From: Frigidibacter sp037095735
Lineage (GTDB): Bacteria; Pseudomonadota; Alphaproteobacteria; Rhodobacterales; Rhodobacteraceae
Reading direction: 5' to 3'
DNA length: 64,000 nt
Assembly: GCF_037095735.1 (NCBI RefSeq)
Contig: NZ_JBAWKD010000006.1
Span: 62,001-126,000, forward strand
A program made the position numbers and the translations under genes. The notes under the pieces were generated by a model. The model had not been told where the DNA came from, did not search any database, and saw only the letters and a list, made by a program, of their open reading frames with translations. This document shows positions 26,961 to 35,439 of this stretch, in pieces. How positions within the stretch are numbered: the first letter of the stretch is position 1; each line of letters begins with the position of its first letter.

Positions 26961-27196
26961 GCGCGACCGGCGCGCGGCCGGCCCGCACATCGGCGCTGCC
27001 GGCGCCGTGGCTGCCCCTCCGTGTCGGACCGTCGCCGGAGTGGTGGCGCCGGACCGGCAGCCATGGGGCCGACGGATACCGGTGCAGGCGGGGGCCGCAC
27101 GGCCGGTCAGGTCGGGTTCCGCCCCCGCGCCGCCGCATCCGGCATTGATTTTCTTCCGGCGAGCGGGCATCACCCGCACGTTCAAGGAGACTGCCA

Positions 27197-27988
27197 ATGA
27201 CCCGGATCGACGACACCTTCGCGCGGCTCAAACAGGAAGGCCGCAAGGGCTTCGTCGCCTATCTGATGGCGGGCGATCCGGACATCGAGACCTCGCTGGC
27301 CGTCATGAAGGGGATGCCGGCCGCCGGCGTCGACGTGATCGAACTTGGCATGCCCTTCACCGATCCGATGGCCGACGGCCCGACGATCCAGCTCGCCGGG
27401 CAGCGCGCGCTGGAAGGCGGGCAGACGCTGGCCAAGACGCTCGACATGGTGCGCGCCTTCCGGGCCGGGAACGACACCACGCCGATCGTGATGATGGGCT
27501 ACTACAACCCGATCTATTCGCACGGCGTCGACGCCTTCGTGGCCGAAGCGAAGGCAGCCGGGATCGACGGGCTGATCGTCGTCGACCTGCCGCCCGAGGA
27601 AGACAGCGAGCTGTGCCTGCCCGCGCAGGCCGCCGGGCTGAACTTCATCCGCCTCGCGACGCCCACCACCGACGCACGCCGCCTGCCGGTGGTGCTGCAG
27701 AACACCTCGGGCTTCGTCTACTACGTCTCGATCACCGGGATCACCGGCTCTGCCGTGGCACAGACGGGCGATGTGGCCCCCGAGGTCGCCCGCATCAAGG
27801 CCGCGACCGACCTGCCGGTGGTGGTGGGCTTCGGCATCAACACCCCCGAACAGGCCGAGGCCATCGCCGGCATCGCCGATGGCGCGGTCGTAGGCTCTGC
27901 CATCGTCAAGCTGATCGGCGCGCGCCGCCCGGTGGACGAGATCCTGTCGACCATCGCCGGCCTCGCCGCCGGCGCCCACCGCGCCTGA
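27197..27988 (+). CDS. trpA: Tryptophan synthase alpha chain
   Basis: A 263-residue TIM-barrel enzyme cleaving indole-3-glycerol phosphate to indole and glyceraldehyde 3-phosphate. The catalytic residues E49 and D60 are at exactly the canonical positions in 'DVIELGMPFTDPMADGPTIQ'. The phosphate-binding loops 'VVVGFGINTPEQAEAI' and 'GAVVGSAIVKLI' are present. AAGGAG precedes the ATG. It is not next to trpB or other trp genes here and lies between the patatin gene and a DUF1989 gene. The protein should associate with TrpB encoded elsewhere. Confidence 0.96.
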   Translation: MTRIDDTFARLKQEGRKGFVAYLMAGDPDIETSLAVMKGMPAAGVDVIELGMPFTDPMADGPTIQLAGQRALEGGQTLAKTLDMVRAFRAGNDTTPIVMMGYYNPIYSHGVDAFVAEAKAAGIDGLIVVDLPPEEDSELCLPAQAAGLNFIRLATPTTDARRLPVVLQNTSGFVYYVSITGITGSAVAQTGDVAPEVARIKAATDLPVVVGFGINTPEQAEAIAGIADGAVVGSAIVKLIGARRPVDEILSTIAGLAAGAHRA

Positions 27989-28014
27989 CGCTGGCCCCCC
28001 GGAAGGAGACGTCG

Positions 28015-28884
28015 ATGAAGCCCGCAGCCCTCACCGACGCTCCAGCCGACGCCGCGACGCGCCGGGCCATCGCCCCGGTCGTCTGCTACCCGGTCGAGAC
28101 ACTGCCCCGCCCCGACCTCGCCGCCTATCGCGCCCTGCGCCCGGGCCTCGTCCCGGTGGCCGAGGTGATCGTGCCCCCGCGCGAGGCCGCCTGTTTCGAG
28201 GTTCCGGCGGGCCACGTCTTCCGCATCCATTCGATCGAGGGGCCGCAGGTCGGCGACCTGAACCTGTGGAACGCCGAGAACCTCGACGAGGCCTTCTTCT
28301 CGGGCAAGACGCGGGCGCTGAACGGCACCCATGTCGGGCTTGGCGACCAGCTCTGGTCGAAGCTGCCCTGGCTGCGGCCGATGGCGACAATCATTCATGA
28401 CACGCTCGACTGGTACGGGTTCGACGCTTTCGGCGGCGCCTGCCATGACGTGATCGGCACCCGCTGCGATCCCTATACCCATGCGCTGCTGTCAGACGGC
28501 GGCCAGTACCACCACTGCTGCCATTCGAACCTCGTGCGCGCGCTGGCCGCCCATCGCGGCCTGCCGCTGGCCGAGGCCGAGATGCGGGTCCACGACGTGC
28601 TCAATGTCTTCATGTGCACTGGCTTCCTGCGCGAGACGGGGCAGTATTTCATGAAGGCGAGCCCGGTGCGTCCGGGCGACTACCTGGAGCTTTTCGCCGA
28701 GATCCCGCTTCTGGGCGCGCTTTCGGCCTGCCCGGGCGGCGACTGTTCCAACACGCATTCTTCGGATGCCGCGGCCTGCCACCCGCTGCGGGTCGAGATC
28801 CTGCGCCCCGAGGCCCCGCCCGCCGGCTGGACCCCGCCCGAGCCCGCCCCCTACGACCGCAGCCACGGCCTGAACCGCGGCTGA
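28015..28884 (+). CDS. DUF1989 urea carboxylase-associated family protein
   Basis: A 289-residue protein of the DUF1989 family. The typical pattern is present: 'EVIVPPREAACFEVPAGHVFRI', 'GPQVGDLNLWNAENLDEAFF', 'LPWLRPMATIIHDTLDWYG', and a conserved His/Cys-rich segment 'CHDVIGTRCDPYTHALLSDG' then 'YHHCCHSNLVRAL'. 'CPGGDCSNTH' follows near the end. These Cys and His residues probably bind a metal. Relatives occur beside urea carboxylase and riboswitch-controlled guanidine genes, but no such partner is present. AGGAG lies just upstream, and it begins 27 bp after trpA so may be cotranscribed. The activity here is unknown. Confidence 0.87.
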   Translation: MKPAALTDAPADAATRRAIAPVVCYPVETLPRPDLAAYRALRPGLVPVAEVIVPPREAACFEVPAGHVFRIHSIEGPQVGDLNLWNAENLDEAFFSGKTRALNGTHVGLGDQLWSKLPWLRPMATIIHDTLDWYGFDAFGGACHDVIGTRCDPYTHALLSDGGQYHHCCHSNLVRALAAHRGLPLAEAEMRVHDVLNVFMCTGFLRETGQYFMKASPVRPGDYLELFAEIPLLGALSACPGGDCSNTHSSDAAACHPLRVEILRPEAPPAGWTPPEPAPYDRSHGLNRG

Positions 28885-29029
28885 CGCGTCCGGCCGGAAA
28901 GCGGATCGCTCCGGCCGAGGGCGCAGGCGACCAGTCCGAAGCGTCCGCCCTTCGACCCGGCCCGCACGGCGGGGCGTCCCGCCCGACGGTCGGCGCCGCC
29001 CTCGCCATGCGATTGTCCCGCCCCGCGGG

Positions 29030-29374
29030 TCAGGGCTTCAGGCGCGCGGCGATCGCGGCGATCTCGGGGGCGCCCGTTTCGGCGACCTTGGCCGCCAGCC
29101 GCGTGTAGTCGGCCAGCACGGCCGCGCCCTCGTCGGTCAGGCGCGCGCCGCCCCCCTTCGGGCCGCCGCGCGTGCTTTCGACCAGCGGCCGGGCGAAATC
29201 GGCGTTCATCGCCTCGACCAGCCCCCAGGCGCGCTTATAGCTCATCCCCATACGCTTGCCCGCAGCAGAGATCGAGCCCTCTTCGGCGATCCCGCGCAAC
29301 AGGTCCGCCTTACCGGGCCCGAAGCGCTGATCGCGGCCGAAGAAGAGCCGCAGCAGGAACCGCGGCTCGTCCAT
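29030..29374 (-). CDS. ModE-like winged-helix DNA-binding protein (no Mop domain)
   Basis: A 114-residue protein consisting only of the N-terminal winged helix-turn-helix of ModE/LysR type. 'FGPGKADLLRGIAEEGSISAAGKRMGMSYKRAWGLVEAMN' (about residues 18-57) is the classic ModE recognition region, followed by the wing 'GPKGGGARLTDEGAAVLADY'. The C-terminal molybdate-binding Mop domains of full-length ModE are absent, so it cannot sense molybdate that way. It starts just 2 bp after the stop of the semialdehyde dehydrogenase gene and is probably cotranscribed. A DUF2478 gene lies further upstream on the same strand. Target genes are unknown. Confidence 0.85.
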   Translation of the reverse strand: MDEPRFLLRLFFGRDQRFGPGKADLLRGIAEEGSISAAGKRMGMSYKRAWGLVEAMNADFARPLVESTRGGPKGGGARLTDEGAAVLADYTRLAAKVAETGAPEIAAIAARLKP

Positions 29375-29376
29375 GC

Positions 29377-30813
29377 TCAGCGGGTCCGTGTCACGAAGCG
29401 GGTGTCGAGATAGGCCTCGATCGCCTCGGACCCGCCCTCGGTGCCGTAGCCCGAATCCTTGATGCCGCCGAAGGGCACCTCGGGCAGTGCGAGGCCGAGG
29501 TGGTTGATCGAGGTCATGCCCGCCTCGACCTCGTAGGTCATACGGTCCGCGGCCTCGGCCGAGCCGGTCCAGCCATAGGCGGCAAGGCCGAAGGGCAGCC
29601 GGTTCGCCTCGGCGATCGCCGCGTCGAGCGAGGTGAAGCGGTTGATCACCGCGACCGGGCCGAAGGGCTCGTCATTCATGATCCGCGCCGCGACCGGCAC
29701 GTCGGCCAGCACCGTCGGTTCGAAGAACCAGCCCTTGTTGCCGATGCGCTTGCCGCCGGTGGTCAGCCGCGCGCCATGGTCGACGGCGTCATTGATCAGC
29801 CCTTCCAGCGCCGGGATCCGGCGATCATTTGCCAGGGGGCCCATGCCGCTTTCGGGGTCGAGGCCCGGGCCGACCTTGATCGCCTTCGCGGCCTCGGTGA
29901 AACCGTCGATGAAGCGGTCGGCCACGGCATCCTCGATCAGGAAGCGGGTGGGCGAGACGCAGACCTGGCCTGCGTTGCGGAACTTGTGCGCGGCCATCGT
30001 GGCGATCGCCTTGTCGATGTCGGCATCGGCGGTGACGATCACCGGGGCATGGCCGCCCAGCTCCATCGTCGCGCGCTTCATGTGCTGGCCGGCCATGCCC
30101 GCCAGAAGCTTGCCGACCGGGGTCGAGCCGGTGAAGGTCACCTTGCGGATCACCGAGCTCTTGATCAGGTATTCCGAGATTTCGGCCGGCACGCCGTAGA
30201 CGAGGCCGATCACGCCCGCGGGCACGCCCGCATCGACGAAGCAGCGGATCATCTCGGCCGGCGAGGCCGGGGTTTCCTCGGGCGCCTTGACGATGATCGA
30301 GCAGCCCGCGGCCAGCGCCGCCGACAGCTTGCGCACCACCTGGTTGATCGGGAAGTTCCAGGGCGTGAAGGCGGCGACCGGGCCCACCGGCAGCTTGATC
30401 GTCATCTGGGTGATGCCGGGGGCACGGGCCGGGATCACTTGGCCATAGGTGCGCCGCGCCTCTTCCGCGAACCACTCGATGGTGTCGGCCGCGCCCAGCG
30501 TCTCCATCTTCGACTGGCCGAGCGGCTTGCCCTGCTCGCGCGTCATCATCCAGGCGATGTCGTCGACGCGGGCGCGCAGCAGCTCGGCCGCCTTGCGCAT
30601 GATTTTCGAGCGGTCATAGGCGCCCATCGCCGACCAGGTGGCGAAGCCGCGTTCCGCCGCGGCCAGGGCGGCGTCCAGATCCTCGGTCCCGGCCCAGGCG
30701 ATGGTGCCGATCTGCTCCTCGGTCGCGGGGTCGAGCACCGGCAGCGTGCGGCCGGCCTTCGCCGGGCCCCAGGTGCCGTCGATGAGAAGCTGGACGTCAG
30801 GATAGCTGGGCAT
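29377..30813 (-). CDS. NAD(P)-dependent semialdehyde dehydrogenase (GabD-like)
   Basis: A 478-residue aldehyde dehydrogenase. The catalytic Cys285 is in 'FRNAGQVCVSPTRFL', the general base Glu251 in 'ATMELGGHAPVIVTAD', and the cofactor segment is 'AFTPWNFPINQVVRKLSAAL' with 'TFTGSTPVGKLLAGMA'. The closest pattern is succinate-semialdehyde dehydrogenase, but related aldehyde substrates are possible. The frame extends upstream, but MPSYPDVQLLIDGTWGPAK at 30813 is the natural start. No aminotransferase (GabT) is adjacent; instead a ModE-like regulator follows immediately. Confidence 0.9.
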   Translation of the reverse strand: MPSYPDVQLLIDGTWGPAKAGRTLPVLDPATEEQIGTIAWAGTEDLDAALAAAERGFATWSAMGAYDRSKIMRKAAELLRARVDDIAWMMTREQGKPLGQSKMETLGAADTIEWFAEEARRTYGQVIPARAPGITQMTIKLPVGPVAAFTPWNFPINQVVRKLSAALAAGCSIIVKAPEETPASPAEMIRCFVDAGVPAGVIGLVYGVPAEISEYLIKSSVIRKVTFTGSTPVGKLLAGMAGQHMKRATMELGGHAPVIVTADADIDKAIATMAAHKFRNAGQVCVSPTRFLIEDAVADRFIDGFTEAAKAIKVGPGLDPESGMGPLANDRRIPALEGLINDAVDHGARLTTGGKRIGNKGWFFEPTVLADVPVAARIMNDEPFGPVAVINRFTSLDAAIAEANRLPFGLAAYGWTGSAEAADRMTYEVEAGMTSINHLGLALPEVPFGGIKDSGYGTEGGSEAIEAYLDTRFVTRTR

Positions 30814-30939
30814 GGTCTGGTCCTTCGCGGAATGTCTCGCCGGTCTGTGCGGCGCGGTCGCGCGCAACCCTAGCGGCCACGCCGGGAAGGGCCAGCGGAA
30901 AACGTGCGGCCACACCCATCCGGGCGCCCCGACGGCGCG

Positions 30940-31449
30940 TCAGGCCGCCGTTGCCATCGCGCGCGCCCACCAGTCGCCCAGTGCGGTGGCATCCGCCGGC
31001 AGGTCCTGCGCCAGATCGCCGGCATAGGCCGCGAAGGCGGGCTCCAGCTTCGGCGCCAGACCGCAGATCACCGGCACCCCTACCTCGAGCGCCCGGGCGA
31101 TCAGGCCCGCGAAACCGCGGCCCTCTGCCTCGAGCTTGCCGAAACGGTTGACGATGACCAGATCGGCGCCCCCTTCGGCAAAGGCAGCCTCGATCCCCGC
31201 CACGGCCTGCTCCAGCGCATGGGCGTCCAGCCGGCAGCCCTCGGCCGCGGGTCCCAGATCCTGCGAGATGCAGATCTGGCGCCCCTCGGGCAGCAGGCGC
31301 AGCGCCATCTCGTCGGCGCAACTGCCGCCCGGACGGCTCTGCACCGCGCCGATCACCTGCCGCCCCTCGGCGGCCAGCGCCTCGGCCAGCCGCACCAGCG
31401 CCGCATCCGCCACGCCCTCGCCCCCGGTCCTGATCACGCCCAGCCGCAT
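30940..31449 (-). CDS. DUF2478 family protein
   Basis: A 169-residue protein that I recognise as DUF2478, a family often encoded beside molybdate-transport or Mo-enzyme genes. It begins MRLGVIRTGGEGVADAALVR and contains 'GRQVIGAVQSRPGGSCADEM', 'RICISQDLGPAAEGCRLDA'-like sequence and 'GADLVIVNRFGKLEAEGRGF', resembling a P-loop-derived fold without an intact Walker A. The start at 31449 has GGAGG six bases ahead; an ATG eight codons upstream is possible. It is 126 bp upstream of the semialdehyde dehydrogenase gene and divergent from waaA. Function unknown. Confidence 0.75.
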   Translation of the reverse strand: MRLGVIRTGGEGVADAALVRLAEALAAEGRQVIGAVQSRPGGSCADEMALRLLPEGRQICISQDLGPAAEGCRLDAHALEQAVAGIEAAFAEGGADLVIVNRFGKLEAEGRGFAGLIARALEVGVPVICGLAPKLEPAFAAYAGDLAQDLPADATALGDWWARAMATAA

Positions 31450-31551
31450 CGCGCCCTCCATCGTCGCGGCCATTGCGACCGACGGGCGGCGCGCTGTCAA
31501 TGCCGCGGATTTCCCGTTGCAACCGGGCCGGGCCTTGCCGATACCGCGGGG

Positions 31552-32823
31552 ATGATCCTGTACCGCGTCCTTCTGACCCTCGTCATGCCCGCGCTTCTGG
31601 TGCGGCTCGCGCTGCGCCGGCTGCGCGGCACGGAAGACGCGCGCGATGCGGCCGAGCGGCTGGGCGTGGGCCCGAAGACGCCCGGTGGCCCGGTGCTCTG
31701 GCTGCATGGCGCCTCGAACGGCGAGCTGGCCTCGGCCCGCGCGCTGGCCGAGGCGCTGCTGGACGCCCGGCCCGACCTGACGATGGTGGTGACCGCGAAC
31801 ACGATGACGGGCCGAGCGCTGGCCCGCCGCTGGGCGCTGCCGCGCTGCCTGCCGGCGCTGGCGCCGCTGGACCTGCGCCTGTTCACCGGACGCTTCCTCG
31901 CCCGCGTCAAACCGGCGCTGCTGGTGGTGATCGAGAACGAGTTCTGGCCGAACCGGCTGGAGATGGCCCGCGCCCGCGGCCTGCCGGTGGTGGCCGCCGG
32001 CGCGCGGATGTCCGCGCGCACCGCCGCCGGCTGGGCGCGCTTTCCCGCGCTGTCGCGCCGGCTGATGCGGGCGATCACGCTGCTGTCGCCGCAGGACCGC
32101 GCCTCGGCCACGCGTTTCGTGGCGCTGGGATTGCCCGAGGACCGCGTCGGGCCGGTGCTGAACCTGAAGGCCGCCGTCGCGCTGCGGGTGCCGGAGGCCG
32201 AACGCGTGCGCCTTGCCCCTGCCCTGCCCCGCGACCGCACGCTGCTGGCGGCCTCGACCCACGAAGGCGAAGAGGCGGTGGTGCTGCGCGCCTTCGCGGC
32301 CTTGCACTCCGAGGACCCGGAGCGCCGGCTGATCCTTGCCCCCCGCCACCCCCGGCGAGCGGACGAGATCGCCCGCATGATCGCCGCGGCCGGGCTGGGC
32401 CATGTCCGCCGCAGCACCGGAGACGGGCTGCCCGACGCCGCGCATCCGGTGCTGCTGGCCGACACGATGGGAGAGATGGGCCTGTGGTATGCGCTGGCGG
32501 GCACCAGCTTCGTCGGCGGCTCGCTGGTGCCGAAGGGCGGGCACACGCCCTATGAGCCGGCGGGCCTCGGCTCGGCGATCCTGACCGGACCGCATGTCGC
32601 GAACGCGGCCGAGGCCTTCGCGGCCCTGATCGCCGCCGGCGCCGCGCGCGAGGTCGGCGATGCTGACAGCCTTGCCGCGGCGGTCCGGGCGCTCGATCCC
32701 GCCGCGCAGGCCGCGCAGGCCGCACGCGCCCGTGCGGCACTGGCCGCCACCACCGGGGCCGCCGCCCGTGCGGCCCTTGTCGGCGACATCCTCGCGCTGC
32801 TGCCCGCGCGCCGCGATCGCTGA
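31552..32823 (+). CDS. waaA: 3-deoxy-D-manno-octulosonic acid transferase
   Basis: A 423-residue GT-B glycosyltransferase adding Kdo to lipid A precursor at the inner membrane. An N-terminal hydrophobic anchor (MILYRVLLTLVMPALLVRLAL) is followed by 'LWLHGASNGELASARALAEAL' carrying the catalytic Glu. Next come 'IENEFWPNRLEMARARGLPVV', 'ASTHEGEEAVVLRAF', 'LAPRHPRRADEI' and 'SFVGGSLVPKGGHTPYEPAG', all typical of WaaA. The length is normal. The usual neighbour lpxK is not next to it; a Nudix gene follows. Confidence 0.94.
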   Translation: MILYRVLLTLVMPALLVRLALRRLRGTEDARDAAERLGVGPKTPGGPVLWLHGASNGELASARALAEALLDARPDLTMVVTANTMTGRALARRWALPRCLPALAPLDLRLFTGRFLARVKPALLVVIENEFWPNRLEMARARGLPVVAAGARMSARTAAGWARFPALSRRLMRAITLLSPQDRASATRFVALGLPEDRVGPVLNLKAAVALRVPEAERVRLAPALPRDRTLLAASTHEGEEAVVLRAFAALHSEDPERRLILAPRHPRRADEIARMIAAAGLGHVRRSTGDGLPDAAHPVLLADTMGEMGLWYALAGTSFVGGSLVPKGGHTPYEPAGLGSAILTGPHVANAAEAFAALIAAGAAREVGDADSLAAAVRALDPAAQAAQAARARAALAATTGAAARAALVGDILALLPARRDR

Positions 32824-32970
32824 CATTTCCCTGCCGCAATTTTATGCAATCGTCGCTTGTGCGACAGGCCGGGCGCGCGCTTTACTTGGTTATCGGGCCC
32901 CGCGCCCTACACTGACAGGAGAATAAGGCGAGTGGGGCAACCCGCCGGATGGACAGGGCAGGTGACAGCA

Positions 32971-33468
32971 ATGCAGATGCAGATCGCGACCCCGGCGGGC
33001 AGCCCCCTTGGCGGCACCTTGGGCATGGCAGACGCCGAGACGCTGCGCGAGCAGGTCGGTGCGCTCTGCTATCGCAGCCATCGCGGCAAGGTCGAGATCC
33101 TGCTGATCACCAGCCGCGACACCGGTCGCTGGGTGATCCCCAAGGGCGGACCCATGACCGGCCTGGGCCTGCCGGAATCCGCCGCAGAGGAAGCCTGGGA
33201 AGAGGCCGGCGTCGTCGGCGCGATCCGGACCGAGGCGCTGGGAAGCTTCGCTTACCCCAAGCGCATGCGCCGCACCGCCCCGGTGCCCTGCCGGGTCGCG
33301 GTGTTCCCGCTGCGGGTCGAGCGGCTGGCGGAACGCTTCCCGGAAAAGGGCCAGCGCCGCCGCAAGTGGTTCAGCCCCGCGAAGGCTGCGGGCAAGGTCG
33401 ACGAGCCAGAGCTCGCACGTCTCATCGCCGATTTCGTCCCGCCGGGGGCCGGGCTCGCCACGGCTTGA
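32971..33468 (+). CDS. Nudix hydrolase
   Basis: A protein of about 165 residues starting MQMQIATPAGSPLGGTLGMA. The Nudix helix region is 'WVIPKGGPMTGLGLPESAAEEAWEEAGVVG'. The EEAWEEAG core supplies the metal-binding glutamates, although the first Arg of the standard box (R-E-U-x-E-E) is Glu here, as in other alphaproteobacterial relatives. The upstream 'CYRSHRGKVEILLITSRDTGRW' matches the diphosphoinositol polyphosphate phosphohydrolase-like branch. The true substrate is unknown. It follows waaA by about 150 bp and precedes a DUF1178 gene. Confidence 0.86.
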   Translation: MQMQIATPAGSPLGGTLGMADAETLREQVGALCYRSHRGKVEILLITSRDTGRWVIPKGGPMTGLGLPESAAEEAWEEAGVVGAIRTEALGSFAYPKRMRRTAPVPCRVAVFPLRVERLAERFPEKGQRRRKWFSPAKAAGKVDEPELARLIADFVPPGAGLATA

Positions 33469-33521
33469 TTTCCGTCGCAGAAGCGTTACGTCGATCCGGT
33501 CACTCCTCCCGGCGCATTGCG

Positions 33522-33938
33522 ATGATCCGCTACAGCCTCCACTGCGATCAAGGCCATGACTTCGACAGCTGGTTCGCCTCGGCCGAGGCGTTCGACCGGC
33601 TGGCCGCCTCTGGCCATCTCGCCTGCGCGATCTGTGGCGGCAGCCGCGTGACCAAGGCGCTGATGGCGCCGTCGGTGGCCAAGTCCGAGCCGGAGCGTCC
33701 GCTCAGCCAGCCCGCCTCGCCGGCCGAGGCCGCGATGGCCGAACTGCGCAAGCGGATCGAGGAAAACTCGGATTACGTCGGCCTGAACTTCGCCGCCGAG
33801 GCCCGCGCCATGCACGAGGGCGACAGCCCCGAGCGCGCGATCTGGGGCGAGGCCAAGCCCGAGGACGCCCGCCAGCTGATCGAAGACGGCATCCCCGTCG
33901 CCCCCCTGCCCTTCCTGCCGCCGCGCAAGACGAACTGA
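33522..33938 (+). CDS. DUF1178 family protein
   Basis: A 138-residue protein of the DUF1178 family. The N-terminal 'MIRYSLHCDQGHDFDSWFAS' with a later 'CAICGGSRVTKALMAPSVA' provides C-x(n)-C-x-x-C cysteines that probably bind zinc in a ribbon. The C-terminal half 'LRKRIEENSDYVGLNFAAEARAMHEGDSPERAIWGEA' is the family's strongly conserved block. No function is established. It is 53 bp downstream of the Nudix gene. Confidence 0.9.
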   Translation: MIRYSLHCDQGHDFDSWFASAEAFDRLAASGHLACAICGGSRVTKALMAPSVAKSEPERPLSQPASPAEAAMAELRKRIEENSDYVGLNFAAEARAMHEGDSPERAIWGEAKPEDARQLIEDGIPVAPLPFLPPRKTN

Positions 33939-33944
33939 CCGTCG

Positions 33945-34035
33945 GGCGGGCCCCCAAGCGCGGGGGGGGTCCCAGTGGTGCGCCATCGGTCCGGGAACCG
34001 ATGGCAACGGGGGGGCCCGCGGCTCCCCCGACGCT
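33945..34035. repeat. Intergenic G/C-run repeat with a 9-bp hairpin
   Basis: G-runs and C-runs flank a perfect inverted repeat GCCATCGGT (33982-33990) and ACCGATGGC (33997-34005) with a 6-nt loop. The opening 'AAGCGCGGGGGGGG' resembles the openings at about 44306 and 50735, and the closing 'CTCCCCCGAC' resembles theirs too. It lies between the DUF1178 and lysC genes and could stop transcription or bind protein. Confidence 0.65.
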
Positions 34036-34160
34036 GTTTTGGCCAAAGCTCTCCGCAAGCCCCGTCATGGCCCTTGCATGACGCCCCCCCCGCCGCTAGG
34101 AAGCCCACGGTTTTTCAGGCGGACCCGCGCAGGCGGCCGCCCGGCGAAGGGGGGCCTAAG

Positions 34161-35423
34161 ATGCCGCTTCTGGTGATGAAATTCGGCGGCACCTCGGTCG
34201 CCGATCTCGCGCGGATCAAGAACGCCGCCGAGAAGGTCAAGCGCGAGGTCGAGCGCGGCTATGACGTGATCGTCATCGTCTCGGCGATGTCGGGCAAGAC
34301 CAACGAGCTCGTGGGCTGGGTCGAGCAGACCTCGCCGCTGTTCGACGCGCGCGAATATGACGCCGTGGTCGCCTCGGGCGAGAACGTCACCGCCGGCCTC
34401 ATGGCGCTCACCCTGCAGGAAATGGACGTCCCCGCCCGCAGCTGGCAGGGCTGGCAGGTGCCGATCAACACCACCTCGGCGCATTCGGCCGCGCGCTTCG
34501 TCTCGATCCCGCGCACCAACATCGACACGAAATTCGCCGAGGGCATGAAGGTCGCCGTGGTCGCGGGCTTCCAGGGTCTGTCGCCCGAGGGCCGGATCAC
34601 CACGCTGGGCCGCGGCGGGTCGGACACGACCGCGGTGGCCTTCGCCGCCGCCTTCGAAGCCGAGCGCTGCGACATCTACACCGATGTCGACGGCATCTAC
34701 ACCACCGACCCGCGGATCTCGTCCAAGGCCCGCAAGCTCGACAAGATCGCCTTCGAAGAGATGCTCGAACTGGCCTCGCTGGGGGCCAAGGTCCTGCAGA
34801 CCCGCTCGGTCGAGCTGGCGATGCGCTACAATGTCCGTCTTCGGGTCCTTTCGAGCTTCGAAGATACTGACGAAAATTCCGGCACGCTGGTCTGCGCCGA
34901 GGAGGATATCATGGAATCGAAAGTCGTCTCCGGTGTCGCCTACTCGCGCGACGAAGCGAAGATCACCCTCTTCACCATCGAGGACCGCCCCGGCATCGCC
35001 AGCGCGATCTTCGGCACGCTGGCCGAGGCCGGCGTCAACGTCGACATGATCGTGCAGAACATCTCGGAAAAGGACTATGACGAGGCCTTCCCGGGCTCCG
35101 TCACCGACATGACCTTCTCGCTGCCGACGAATCAGGTCGCCCGCGCCAAGAAGGCGATCGACGACGCCTATGCGAAGGGTCTCCTGAAATACGAAGAGCT
35201 GATCATCGACGAAGACGTCGCCAAGGTCTCGGTCGTGGGCATCGGCATGCGCAGCCACGCCGGCGTCGCTGCGCGCATGTTCGAGGCACTTTCGAAGGAA
35301 GGCATCAACATCAAGGTCATCGCGACGTCCGAGATCAAGATTTCGGTGCTGATCGACCGGAAATACATGGAACTCGCCGTGCAGGCGCTCCATGATGCCT
35401 TCGAACTCGAGAAGGCGGCCTGA
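34161..35423 (+). CDS. lysC: Aspartate kinase
   Basis: A 420-residue enzyme phosphorylating aspartate, the first step to lysine, methionine and threonine. The N-terminal kinase domain has KFGGTS (residues 7-12), 'VIVIVSAMSGKTNELV', 'TTLGRGGSDTTAVAFAAAF' and 'DIYTDVDGIYTTDPRI'. Two C-terminal ACT domains follow ('ITLFTIEDRPGIASAIFGTLAEAGVNVDMI' and 'VSVVGIGMRSHAGVAARMFEALSKEGINI'), implying feedback inhibition. A long upstream frame is ignored because MPLLVMKFGGTS at 34161 is the standard start. ptsP follows after 16 bp. ThrC, a later enzyme of the branch, is encoded at 48627-50018. Confidence 0.96.
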   Translation: MPLLVMKFGGTSVADLARIKNAAEKVKREVERGYDVIVIVSAMSGKTNELVGWVEQTSPLFDAREYDAVVASGENVTAGLMALTLQEMDVPARSWQGWQVPINTTSAHSAARFVSIPRTNIDTKFAEGMKVAVVAGFQGLSPEGRITTLGRGGSDTTAVAFAAAFEAERCDIYTDVDGIYTTDPRISSKARKLDKIAFEEMLELASLGAKVLQTRSVELAMRYNVRLRVLSSFEDTDENSGTLVCAEEDIMESKVVSGVAYSRDEAKITLFTIEDRPGIASAIFGTLAEAGVNVDMIVQNISEKDYDEAFPGSVTDMTFSLPTNQVARAKKAIDDAYAKGLLKYEELIIDEDVAKVSVVGIGMRSHAGVAARMFEALSKEGINIKVIATSEIKISVLIDRKYMELAVQALHDAFELEKAA

Positions 35424-35439
35424 CACAGCCGGGGCGGGC

